Assembly (NCBI GenBank): GCA_026874595.1
Contig: CM049313.1
Span: 14,505,508-14,569,507 of the forward strand
Reading direction: 5' to 3'
DNA from: Sipunculus nudus
Taxonomy: Eukaryota; Annelida; Sipuncula; Golfingiida; Sipunculidae
DNA length: 64,000 nt
Part shown: positions 1 to 13,000 of the stretch, one piece after another
Layout of the letters: every line of letters starts with the position of its first letter
Numbering within the stretch: position 1 is the first letter of the stretch
Made by a program: the position numbers and the translations under genes
Notes under the pieces: model-generated
The model's input: only the letters and a program-made list of their open reading frames with translations
Told to the model about the DNA's origin: nothing
The model's database searches: none

Positions 1-245
1 AGCTTTTGTATAAAATATTAAATAATTTTGGGGTGCACAATCAGGCCCCTTAACTCAAAGAATATAGGTCTCAGTGATTAATTTCAGGTGTCCAAGGACA
101 TTTCTCAATGACCTCCCTGGATATCAAGTTAAAAAAGATTCTAGATCCAACAATCACGATTTGTGTCCTGATAACAAAGGGCCGGCCAGATGATGGACAA
201 AGAGTGATCCCTTCAGCCCTGTTGACTTCAGCTGAGCTAAAAATA
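1..245. repeat. AGCTC-type dispersed repeat, end fragment
   Basis: Contains AACTCAAAGAATATAGGTCTC, a CCAAGGACATTTCTCAATGA block and the terminus CAGCTGAGCTAAAA. The same series of blocks ends the compound repeat at 49.6-49.8 kb and the copy at 1.9-2.87 kb. It lies in a URB2 intron and continues off the window. Confidence 0.6.
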
Positions 246-340
246 GGGCATGCGTAATAATAAAGATACAAGCCTCCAAAAGAAGCTGATATCCATTTTA
301 CCCATGTGTTAATCCTATAATCATGAAACAAACTTGTTAC

Positions 341-595
341 CTCTGGTATATTTTGCCTAAGTCCAGAAAGCATATGCAGTAATGTTCCTGCATGTACTAC
401 AGAAAATAGCCTGGTACCCCTCATTCCATCCAGCAGCTGGATCAGCAGCTGGGAACAAGTCTGTATAAGCTGCAGCTGATGGTTCTGCAGGTTCTTGACC
501 TTGTAGCAGGTGGTGTAAAGCAAAAAGTAAAACCCCAGAAAGTTTGACAGCTGTGAAGATTTCTCTAAACTTTCCAGTGGAATATGTCTGAACAC
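341..595 (-). CDS. URB2: URB2 exon S (last exon in window)
   Basis: Acceptor CATTTCAG|GTG and probable donor CCAGAG|GTAACA; 85 whole codons. It encodes LGFYFLLYTTCYKVKNLQNH (human SSLALKFLTTCYQLLGYLQ) and LHMLSGLRQNIPE. The open frame continues left to 71 but enters a dispersed repeat, so the donor at 339-340 is preferred. Confidence 0.8.
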
Positions 596-3500
596 CTGAA
601 ATGTAAATTAAAAATACATATACATCACAGAGAACACTGCAAAAGACATCACAAGTACTAAACTCTACCAAAAGGGTTGATAGTCTTGAATTTGATTATG
701 CGCCTCATACAGCAGTTGTACACCACAGTCGTCCCAGATCTATTTTCATGTAACTGCTGCTTTGTATAGCAAGATTTTCTGGATAAGAACACAAGGTAAG
801 CATAGAGTGCATCAGACCAATGAGAGTGTGGTATCACATTGTGCATCCAGCTCCAAATTTTAACCCTTTACAGGCCACTAAAGAGCACACAAAATGGGCG
901 ACTAGAATGCCATTATATGTATAGATTCTTTCAGGACAAAATTATTGCATATTATTTTAAAGTTTCAATGATTTTCAATAATCTTCAGCAAACCCTCTTA
1001 GTGGAAACTGTTGAAAATTTGATAAAGGTACAAAAAAAAGTTGAAAAGATATTGCTGTTAGTGTAAATTTAAAGAGTGTCAGAATTTGTTGTAAATCTCA
1101 AATATATGTAAACAGGAAATGGTAAACATGTGACACCTGCTCTTGCAAGTTTAGTTACACCTGGACACCCACTCTCATTGGTCTGATTCTTGGCTCTGTG
1201 CCAGGAACGGCCAAATGAGAGCAATTGTCACATTTAAATTTTGGACCTGGATGCATAATTTGATACCATGCTCTGATTGGTCTGATTAAAATTCTTACCT
1301 AGAAAATCTTGTTATACAGAGCAGCACTCACACAAAAAGAGATCTGGGACAAAAGCAGTGTATAACCTTAGTGTAAAAAGTGTATAATTTGATTGGCCTT
1401 GTAATAGGTGGTGCAAAGCAGTCACGGTGTAAAGATGTTGAACCCAAAAGACTTTTAAAGCTGTGAAAATTTCTCTAAACTTTTAAGTGAAACATGTTTG
1501 AACATAATACAATACAGTAAAGTTCACAGCAAAAATGCTATAGCTCTACTTACAAGATTTGAATTTCTTATGTAATTAAGTATTCCATGAATACAGACCT
1601 GACATCATTATAAGTTAATATCTGACACCACTTATCTGAACATTTACTGTTTTAAAAAATAATATTATAACAATCACCCTTTGAAAATAAAATATAGTCT
1701 TATACAAGTCTTTGTCATACCTTCATGAGATTGGTCAGTTTCGTGTATGAAGCCGATTTGAGCTTAGCTTGTTGAACGTGACCTGTGTGGAACAGCCCTC
1801 CAAGTTTTTCTACTGCTTTTTTGACGCTGCAAATAAACACAATAGTACACATCACTTTAGCTGCCAACAAGGACGCAACCGTCTTTTTTTAGCTTTGGAA
1901 ATTCTAAGGCTGATGCATCACGGCCCCCCTTAGTGACCTATTTTAGTTTCCAAGGAGATTTTACCAGGAACTCCCTAGATGCTTAGTAGTTTCTACATCC
2001 AGCTGCTACAATTTGTGTCCAATTGATTTACAGGGTTCTAAAATCATGTTCTTTCAGAATAGCTCACAGAATATAGGTCACATTGACCATATTTAGGGCT
2101 TCCATTGATATTTTACAGGGCCCCACTGGATCTTAATTTTATTATAAGTTTCTGGGTTCAACTGTAACAAATTGTAAAAATCTGATTTTAGGCTGCTCAA
2201 ATCATGTTCTTTCACATATCTTGCAGAAGGTATGTCACAGTAAGCTTATTTCAGTTGGTCAATGAGACATTACAATGCTTTTTCAATTAAGTAAGGAATT
2301 TCTAGACTCAACAATCAAAGATTTGTCCTGTCTGAATTTATGGGTGCTTAAAATTAGGTTTTCTGCTCATAACTCACAGAATATAGGTCAATTCTATGGT
2401 GTTGAAGGAGATTTGCCTAAGACCTCCTTGAATTTTAAGTAAGAAGGTTTTAGCTCAAACCATTCTGATTTGTGCAAATCAAGACTTTCACAGTGCTAAA
2501 ATGATGTTTTTCCTAAATTTTGCAGAATTTAGGTCACAGTGACCTAATTTTATGACAATTGCCCAGGACCTCTCTGAATGCTACATTAAATGATTCTAGG
2601 CATAAAAGAAAGAAATTCTGCCTTGACTGACTGTGTGTTCAAAATCATGTGTTTGGACCATAGCTCACAGAATATAAGTCACAGTGACCTGATATCATGT
2701 TTAACAGGACATCCTTGAATGTTATAGTAAAAGATTCTAGGCCTTACAGATACCATTTTGTGCCCTGTCAGACCGTCTGGCTTTTTCTACTGTGTCAACA
2801 GATGGTCCAGCCGCTGAACAAATGGTGATTGCTACAGCTCAGATGACTTACAGTCAGCTGAGCTAAAACTGGTGCCATCCTTGTTTAACTGATCAGGTCT
2901 GTGTACTGTTATGTACATATTTTCATTCCCTGGGTGTTATGTTTTTTTTTGTCAGAATTTTTTTTCTTGGTCAAACATTCACCAGACATTTACTGGAAGT
3001 TTATCAAAAGAAATGTGTTAAATCCTGCAGTTGTGTAATACAATGGTATAATCATAGGTAACTGCAGGGGTAATCTATGGATTCCACATTGTGCCAGTCA
3101 CTAAAAACAGGCAAATAAGTGTTGGGGCCTGTGCACTGATTTAAATTGTTTCAGTGATCTTTCTTTTCCAGGTGGTACTTTCACTTTCTACGACCTTAAT
3201 TTTGTCCCAGGTATCTTTGTGTCCTGTCTCTTGACAGTGTTGGTCTGCTGTCAAAGTCTTTTACGCATGTATGTATGTTCCTTGAACTTGTTGTTTAATT
3301 AAGAGTCCTTGCTGTTTTACCTACCTTTCACTACATTTATTACATTGTATTTAGTGTACTAAACCAAGTTTTGTATCAGGTCATCTACGGGCTAATGAAG
3401 GCAACAAAATGTTGCCAAAAGATCTTGATAACTGTCATCCAATTGCAAGGGCTCTGATGTGAGAATCTATTAATCCATTTTAATATGTCAGGAACAAAAA

Positions 3501-3993
3501 TTCATTCTAAAACTTAATTTAACATTTTATATGTTTTAATCTTATCTAAAGAAGAATTAGTATTTTACATCTTGATAAACAGAATGGCTTTATCTGATAA
3601 TTCTCAGTTGGAGTGATTATTTATGAAGACCTGGAAATGCATAACACATTAATTACATATATTACCAAGTATCATCCTAATGTTACAATTTTTTAAAAGT
3701 ATTGTTGTATCAATTACTAATTATTTAATGACAATTTTGTGTTTGAAATATAAAGGGCTAACTCACCTTTCCTTGTCTGACATACAGAAAATATTTGCAA
3801 TTTGTTCAAGATTGTCTTTCACCACTGAGGAAGTTTTCTTGGGACTTTTACCTCTGAAACACAATTAAAGGAATCAAAATCTGGCATTGGTGCCCATTAC
3901 ACAAAATATATTCGAGTTGTGTTAAATGCTGAAGTTTTCACTGCTATTTTTTAAAATTCTCCTCAATTACCGAATTCTTTTGTGAAGCCCCTT

Positions 3994-4025
<32 letters not shown>

Positions 4026-7000
4026 GCATTGCATTACTCCCCTTAATAATAAGGTCTGATAATATTTAAACATGAAATAAATTTCCAACTGTTGAGCTCA
4101 TTATCAACTAACCATTTTTTTTAATATTTGATAAAACTATGTAAACATTTTGGTTTAATAAACCATAACTAACAAAGTATGCTAATGCTAATAAGTCAAA
4201 TCATATGGAAACAATCCTTTAGTTCTGCAAGAAAAAAGTATCGTCAATCTGCAACCACACTTCATGACCTGTATGACCACATTATACAGTATCACGATGC
4301 ATGTTGTCATGTGTTTACGTGATAACTGGTGATGCTTATAGTCATGTGCTAATGTGCATCCATGGCAGACCATGCATGGAGTTTCAAAATTGCAAAAGTG
4401 TGACAGTGCCTTAAAATGTAGAAAATGTAATAACTGGAGGAGGAAAATGTTAAATTCAATTAATAATTGATCAATGGTTGTTTTTTTTCAGTTACCAAAC
4501 ACGACTTTACAAATAAAGCAGAACATTGTTTATCCGAAAAGGCTTGGGAGACAGTGGTTTTGTTAAGAGAAATGATCATTTGAACAACCAAATTCACAGA
4601 AGTCACCATGATTGACAAAATACTAACAGATACTGACAGACTAAAATATAATTTCAAAATAACAATTTAATTAATGTATGATATAAAAAACATTAAAACT
4701 ATTGCTAATTAGTAAATCAATTTACATTACTTAAGCCTGCTAATCTCTATTCACTTACTTGGAATTTGTTTACAAACTTTTCAAACTTTTGTTCATTGTT
4801 CAGATTTAGGATAAAAATTGGGAACAAAATTTTGGTCCTGAGTTTTTAATATCAGATAAAGCCTTAAAATTTTGGTTCTCTGTTTAAATATTTGATATCA
4901 TTTTTTCCAGATAAACAGCATTCAGATAAACATTGCTCTACTGTAATTAATAACTCTGTTATATACATATGTGACCCACTTGGTTTCAGTGTAACAGTCA
5001 GCAGCTGCCTTCCACACTTGAGAGACCAGGTGACTGGTCAGAGCTGGTAGTTCATGTATCATACCAGAGCCGAGGAATAAAGATGTCAGTCCAGGTACTG
5101 TTGCAACACTAGGTGTGCTGCAATGATAATGTAACAGTGTGAAAAAATACACTCCACAGGTCAATATCTGGGATCACACCCCAATCTGAACATGAATGAG
5201 ACAGATTTTACCTTTCCTTCAGTAGTATAAGACTTTAAGTGAAATAATCAATAGCAATATTATGCCTATTCTTTCAAACTAGCAGTTCAGTTTTGCTTAA
5301 TACAAAACCATCCTAGCAAAACCATCTTATTACCTCGCATATGGCAGTTTAACAGCTTGTCATGGCTATGTTATCGTTAAGGCAGTCCACGTGTCTGTTA
5401 ACCATTACAAGACCACATGACCTGAGGTCTGATTGTGAGCTGCAACATACAGTATTTCAGCCACAGTGTTATTACATTTCTTTTTTAAAACTCTTTTACA
5501 GGAGTAAGAAAATTGTTTAAAGACAAAGTTTTGGCAGGTACAGAATTATTTGAAAGGAAAGAAGCTATTCATGTTAATTCAACATACTTAATAGGTGACT
5601 AGGCCCCTTTAATGTGGAGAAAGTAGGAATGCACTAATGTGCATCTGACTCTCCAATGGCTGGGCTATGGTCAAAGTTCAAGACAGCATACAACTTAATG
5701 AGGCCTATACCAATATCAGACATCTATTAACTGAAGAAAATCCCTTGACTCTTTTTATAAAATAGGCTAGAAAATGCTGACCCCAATCAAGCAGGAGCAG
5801 TTTGTTTTGTTTTTGTTTAGAGTACTACATGGATATTTGTTGTCTGCCATAGTTTTGCAGGGTACTAACAAATTATTAAATTACTTAAAGGTGCCCATTC
5901 AATGTCCTTTTGAAATAGAATTTATGTGATTTCTGGTTTCCTCTGTCTATATATAAATGATCTGAGGGTAATTTTGGTTGTGAAAAGTTATAAAGCCTTT
6001 GTGAAGGATGTATGAACTTATTTATCAACACCATGTTTGTAAACACAGCATACCGGTAGGTTGCATATATGAAAAGGTAGAAAGGTCATTTGTTGCAAAA
6101 ATGCTAGTTAGGAAGCTCTTGCTGCCAGATGCCCTTGTTGAACTTGTTTTGATTATTTTGGCGGGCACACACTGATATAAATAAAAAAACCCTGTGTGCT
6201 TTTAAAAGCTCCAAGGAATTATCCTTAGTTTAAAAAGGCCAGATAGGTGATTGGGCCCCTTTCATTATCAAAAATTAACAATTCAAAAAATAACCTTATA
6301 CACCCTTAGGAGAGACAATTACAGATGATGAGATGTCACTTCTGCCTGGAGATTGGCACTTACCTTTCCTCCACTTCTAGAGATCTGAGAAACTGAGAGG
6401 AGATGAGACTAAGATGTCCGTCTGACAGAATGTGAGCCATGAGAGATATATTGTCCAGGATTACTTTCCAGTGTGCCACAGGTAGAGTAGTCTCATCAAT
6501 ACCAGTCACCTGTTAAAAACAACATTCAATATTCATGAAGTACTTGAAGGATGCTGTATATTTAGGTTATCAGAACACCAGGGCCATTAGCCCCATTTGG
6601 GCCCTCTGATATTAGTCAGTCTATGACCAGGGTGCTGGCATCAAAGTGCCAATACACCCTTTAGTGAGGAACATAGTGTAAGGCTCAATGAGGATGCAAA
6701 TATTTCTGTCATTTCTGACAACGCCTCTTGACCTACAAGTACAATGTCACTTGATATATACCAGACCAATTAAGTATACTTTCTAATAATATCCAGCATG
6801 AGCGAGAAAAATTCTGTTATAATTCAGCATATTGGTAAATCCCTTTGCATGTTTGATGAATATCTGACCGCATGAATACAAGCATGGCTCACACGGGTTA
6901 CTGGACTCAACCAACTTGTACGTGATAAAGGAAATGACTCATAACCATAGAGACAAAGTTTCAGTGTGGGTGGTGATTTCTCATGTATTATTTTGTGTTA

Positions 7001-10000
7001 ATTCATCATTTGTAGCATAATGTTTACATTATGGGCTGTTAACCACGAAATGAATGCAACATGATGGGAGACCACTGCATTACATTCCTTGGTAAAGCTT
7101 GTATCATGAAGTTAGGCTTACCAAGTGCCTACCGAGTCATGTACTCAAGGCTAAGCCATGTTGTATATATTTAATGAAACATCTCATTCTCGAGGGTGAT
7201 GTTTAATGGAAACAGTTCATTAGATTACCTTTGATAGTTGTTTTAAGTGCATGCAGTTTAAGACAGATATATCATATTCTCTGAGAAAATAATAATGTAA
7301 GTTTTCTGTTATTAACATCAGTAGGCTTTGTCAAGACCCTTCTGTGAAATCAATGAAACACAAAATTCTACTCAATTCACAACAGAAATGCCAAAAGTAG
7401 CCTTGATGATAAAATATGAAATTAAATGATATTAAGAAATCATCAAATTTCCTAATGTTTGGAAAATATACATGTTTATCTTTTTTTATTTGATGATCCA
7501 ATAAACAGCAATGATTAGGTCAAGGATGATTAAAGCAATGTCCACAAGAGGGTGCTGTATCATCATAATTTTATCATTTTTTTAAATGGTATAAATCCAT
7601 GTAAATCCATACCTTGCCATTCCAGCTAACCAGGTCATTATCTTTGTCAAATGGCTGTAGTGTTTGACAAACAGAACCAACCAGCTCCTTGATTTCTGAT
7701 TCAATACACTGTTTGCTGAGAAGCATGGCTTTCACCATTGTCATATGTAACTGAATCTGAAACATGCACAGTACACTTTTTTCAGACATTACAGCCATTC
7801 TTATTTTATCTGATTATGCAGCAAACTAGGTCTTAGAAGTCATTTAAAATAAGGTCATGCTGACAAAGAGAAAATCCATTTCCACTGACTACTTATCTAC
7901 AGATAAACTTAAATTGTTTGTTATTAATTTAACTGACGGATGAGCTGGCTATCTAACCATTAATTTCTCCTGACTAACTTGAAAACAAAAATTAACTCTT
8001 GTTAACTTATTCATAGTAAAGTTCTGCGATTAATGAATGATAAAAGGTCTGCTTACTAGAAATCTGCATTCTAAGCAATGCAAGCCTATTCCATGGATGG
8101 GGGGGGGGGGGGTCCCTATTTTGGGATGCTAATTATTGCTTGCATTAACTTGTTCGGCCCGTATTCCCAGGTTCATTCATTTTACACTACTGAACATTGT
8201 GAATACTGTTGTTGCCTTTTTGTTCGCGAGGGTTTTAATTTCGCGATATTTGCGAATGGGAAATAATCGCGAAAATGAGACCCTCGGGAATAATTGGCCA
8301 ATGGAGTACGTCCTTCTTATTTTATGTAGCCAGTATTTGTATGGGAATAGATTAGAACAATGAGAATTGTTATAATAAGTTACATCCATGCAGGTATAGG
8401 GAAAACGTTCCCCTTAATTTGAACTAAATTACCTGTGCTCTGCGTTCGGGCCCATCGTTATATGAGAAAAATATCACAAACTCATGACTTATTCTCATTT
8501 TATAACACACATAGTATGGCTTTACCAAATATTTGGGTTCTGGTGAGATCGCGAAAATGAAACCCTCGCGAAATATTAAAAATTGAAAAATCTCAAAATT
8601 TCAGCCTTGCAAATATGAAGCCAACCACAGTATCCTTCAATGACATTCCTGAATCCTAATCATGAGCTGGATCCACACCAAAATATAACTGATTCTTCAA
8701 AGGCCGTTCTGGAAATGCCCAGAAAATTTCATCAGGCTGCACATGGTTGCTCGAGTCAAGAAGTGAAAAAAAAACCACACAAACAAACAGGGGTGAATGC
8801 ATATACCCTCCTGGCAGAGCAAGTTTACTGATGTTCTTCTGACCAAGTTCTGACTAATACTAATCTGAGGGCAAATTATGCTTGCTTATGTGTAAATACA
8901 ATCTAGGAGTCCACACTGGAAGAACAGCTGACAGCTTACCATGCAGTATTTAATCTGGGCTTGGTGATCTGTGACTGTGTGTTGCAGACTGGTGACCTGG
9001 TTCCATTCACTTTCACTAAGGCAAGGCACCACAAAGGTAAAATTATTTGCTGCAGGTTTCTTGGGATCTGATTGGCTATCGTCTGTGTAATTTGCATATC
9101 TCACAAGTAAGAGCCTAAGCTGTGCCCATGTTGCAGTAAACTGCAGTGATGATACCAGGAGATCAACATCCTGAAAAGAAACAAGTGACACATGAGTGAT
9201 GATGCTTAGCTGATAAGGGCTATCTGGATGCCAATTAAAATGTTATATGCTCTAAGCCCAAAAAATTAATTATATGTTTTCAAGACACTATTTTTTAGAA
9301 AATGATGTATTATTTTTTACTGTGAAAATATCAGTTAATACTATTAATTCCCTTTAATTGCCAACTAATGATATAACATTAGTTGGCATTTAAGGATCCT
9401 GGGTTTTTAAAGACATTTTTACTTTTTTTTTACCTTTCATTATTACATATCCAGTTTATTATAGGATTATGCATATAAAAACATCAATGTATTGGCTATG
9501 GAACAATGAGCCTTCTGATGGTCATGATATGGGGATTCCACATTGCATTCCATTATGGCCATGTGTTAGTACAACATGATCCAAGATTGTTTAAATTAGA
9601 AATACAATAGAAATTTCTTGAAATCTTATATATTCTTGACTGTTATTTCTTCTTTGAATTTTAATTGCAGAAAAGTATAATGGAAGTTCATATTAAAAAA
9701 ATATCTCTGAAAATGGCTGCCAATTTTTCTCTCTGAATGGTCATGAAGGCAGAAAATTAAGACAGGATGAATCTCTGAGGTTTTGGTAAAAGTTCTCCAT
9801 TATGCCATTAAGGCACTGAAAAGTTTGAATGGGTATCTTAGGCTCCACCAGCTAACCCCTTTAACATGTCCCAAGACTACTGCGGTTGTCTTCTTATTTG
9901 CGGTGGTTTCAAATTTGCAATATTTACGGTCGCTCTCTGACCGCGAAATTGAAACCATGCAGTTTTGAATGCATATATACCAGGCCATTATCGTTTAATT

Positions 10001-13000
10001 TCAGAAGCTGCCGATAGTTGGCGACAGTTGAAATTAATCGTTAGTTATGTAGAGATGTCTTTCGAGCATGGTGCATATAAATAACGTGATTCAGGGAGAA
10101 TAACAGGGTCCACTTCAAATAATATAGGTTGGCTTAGATGCAAAAACAGTGACCCTTTGCAGGGATGTGCTGACTGGTTGGGCGCGCCTGGCAGTTTTTC
10201 CTGCCCCCGGCACATGGCTGGAGCTTGGAAAGTGTCAATGTCCGCTGGGCAGTAATATTTAAAATTTACATGTATGTGTGCCAAGTCAGATGACATCCAG
10301 CGCCGCTTAAAAGAATATTGAGTAGAAGGTACTCTTTCAAATTGTGCTGTATTTAGGTATTGTTAATGAATAAAATTTGCCACTAAAGGAGTGAACGTAG
10401 TCGTTAGGGAAGCGCCACCTTGTAACTGTATAAAGGACTAATTCTGTCACTACCGAAATCATGGCGCGCCAAACGATGTTTGATTGGCTAGTGATGACGT
10501 GAATTTTGAATATATTTGAAAGGTCACAGTTCATTATGGGGCCAAATTGCCGTAGAACAGTGGAAAAACAGTTGTTTCGAATGAGCCTTGGCCCTGAACT
10601 AATTACATCCAGCTGGGTTAATGCTCCCCGCATGTGTCAGCTTAGCCATCCGTGACTGTTTGAGCATGCGATATCCGGAGTTCTGGACAGAGAATTAGGA
10701 GACCTATAGATAATAGTGAAATCTGCGGTTTATGAAATAATTTGGTCATTACAGTTCATAGAATCATATTTGATATTAAATTATCCTTACTAAACTAATG
10801 CGAGCGCGAAAAATGGAACCCCGTGCAACTTTTAAAAATACAAAAACAGCGAAAATTCAGCCCCACGGATATAAAGGCAACCACAGTATGTCTTACACCT
10901 ATATTCCTGTTGCAATACTGCTAAACACCATTTTCTGAAAATTGGTCACTGTGACCCAGTTTAGCCATAAAACATGGTCAAACAGCATAACTTTAGCAGT
11001 GCCATTACAGTGGCGGATCCAGGGGGGAGGAGTCCAGTGGGTCTAGACACCCCCCCCCCTTTCGGGCTGAAACAACCTTTTGTTAGGGATTAAAACCAAA
11101 ATTTTGTGACCTGGACGCCCTCCTTTCCGGACCTCTTTTTAGGATTTCTTTCAGTCTTCCTTGGTTGACCCTCCCCTTTCCAAAATCCTGTTTCCGCCCC
11201 TACATTGGTTGTTTTTAAAATAATTTACCGGCAAGTGAAATGTTTCTCTTTTGAGCCAGCCCTAAATAACACATACCTGGTTTTCACTTGCTTGCATTAA
11301 CAAGGGTCTGATGACATCAAAGCCAGTTGATCTGACCAGGCTGGCCACCTGTGCTGCCGTCTGGTGAGTGATACTGTAGTCTGCCACCCTGATGTTTTCT
11401 AGATAAAGACTGAACAACTCCAGCAAACCATGCACCTTTCTGTCTTCATCTGGAAAAGAAATTCAGGTAGAAAATATAAAGAAACTGAAAAGCTCATTTG
11501 TTAATGGGGTTTGGTAATATGGATAGTCCACATCAAGATATTATAATAAGACCTTTTTTCTAGGTGAAAAATAAGAACACTTTGTCCAAAAAATTGAATA
11601 CAATTTATCATATTAGAATGCCCCAATAGTACCCCTGATCATCATCACAAGGTGTCCCATGTGACACATTGTATTCCATGAGGAAAGTGTCAGGTCATAT
11701 AGTCCTATTTAATCACATGACCTTTGGGCACAAAGCTGTGACCCTAAAACAGATAAGTAAATGGTTTGGCTTGCTCTGGCTGGCTCTAGCTATTTTGTCA
11801 AATGACCTTAAAAATCTGTAGTGTTACTGGCTTCTGTGCAGCTCAGGACTCAAAGGCAGGAGATTGTGAGTTTGAATATCAGCTGAGGCTGTGAGATTTT
11901 TACAGTCGGCCCCCACCCAGGGCGAGTGCTCTGCAGGCTTAATGGGGAGATTGTACAAATCTAACAACCATCAAAATGCTAATCATAAACCAATTATTTC
12001 CATGTACATTTTGGGTTTAATCATTATGCGACTGTAACATTTAACTTTGTCCAGCTAAATACTTGTTTTTTTTTTTAATTAATTTTAAACTAGTATAGTT
12101 CTATGATGACTCACATTTTTGCTCCCTGATATACAGAGTGACCTCTTCCTGCAGCATCTTCCAAATTTCAACAGTCAGCGACTGTGGGAGCAACTCAAAG
12201 CACTGCACCAGTCTGCAACATAGGTGTATCAATATGAACCTCAAAAGTCATTAGTTGTATAATGCAAAATTACTTGAGACTCATGAATTTGTTGTTTATT
12301 AATTTCCATTAATTGACAACAAAACCATTTTTGTGCGAGAACATGAACATTTCAAGGTACATTTACATACAGGTGCAATAAATAATATATGTACTATCTC
12401 AAGATACTAATTCATTTGCCTAAAGAAAGGTAATTCTAAAGGTTGGAATTTCCATCAAAAGTAAATTATCATCTCCTTGGTTTTAAAACATAAACCACTT
12501 TAGCACTGTGTTTTAAACTACCGTAAAAGTCATTGCAGAAGTCGCATCCTTATTACAAGTCGCATCCTGACTTTTAGGATCCCCCTGGGGAATAGCCGTT
12601 CAAGTTTAGTTTCAGTAAGAGTACATAATATAGGTCGCACCAAGACTTCAGAGGCATCCCAACTGTCAGGTAAGATTTGTACAGTGCCAGAGTCAGCTGC
12701 ATCGGATAACATTTTGTGCTGTGAAACGATTGTCATTATTGCCGTTTCTTACTAGGTTCAGTAACATTAGAATGCAAATATCAAGTTAAATGACTGTATC
12801 AGTAAACTAAAAGAGTCTGAGGCACAATACTATCACAATCGAGCAAATCTTTAAATCGTTAAAGTTGGTCAACAGTTGGTGGATTCATTAGACTATGATT
12901 AGTTTTCGCACACGTGACGAGTCCCAATCCATCGCACTGGGCATGATTTTAACTGACTTAAGACAACTGAAGGATGGAAAGAATAATTAAGTTTGAATTT

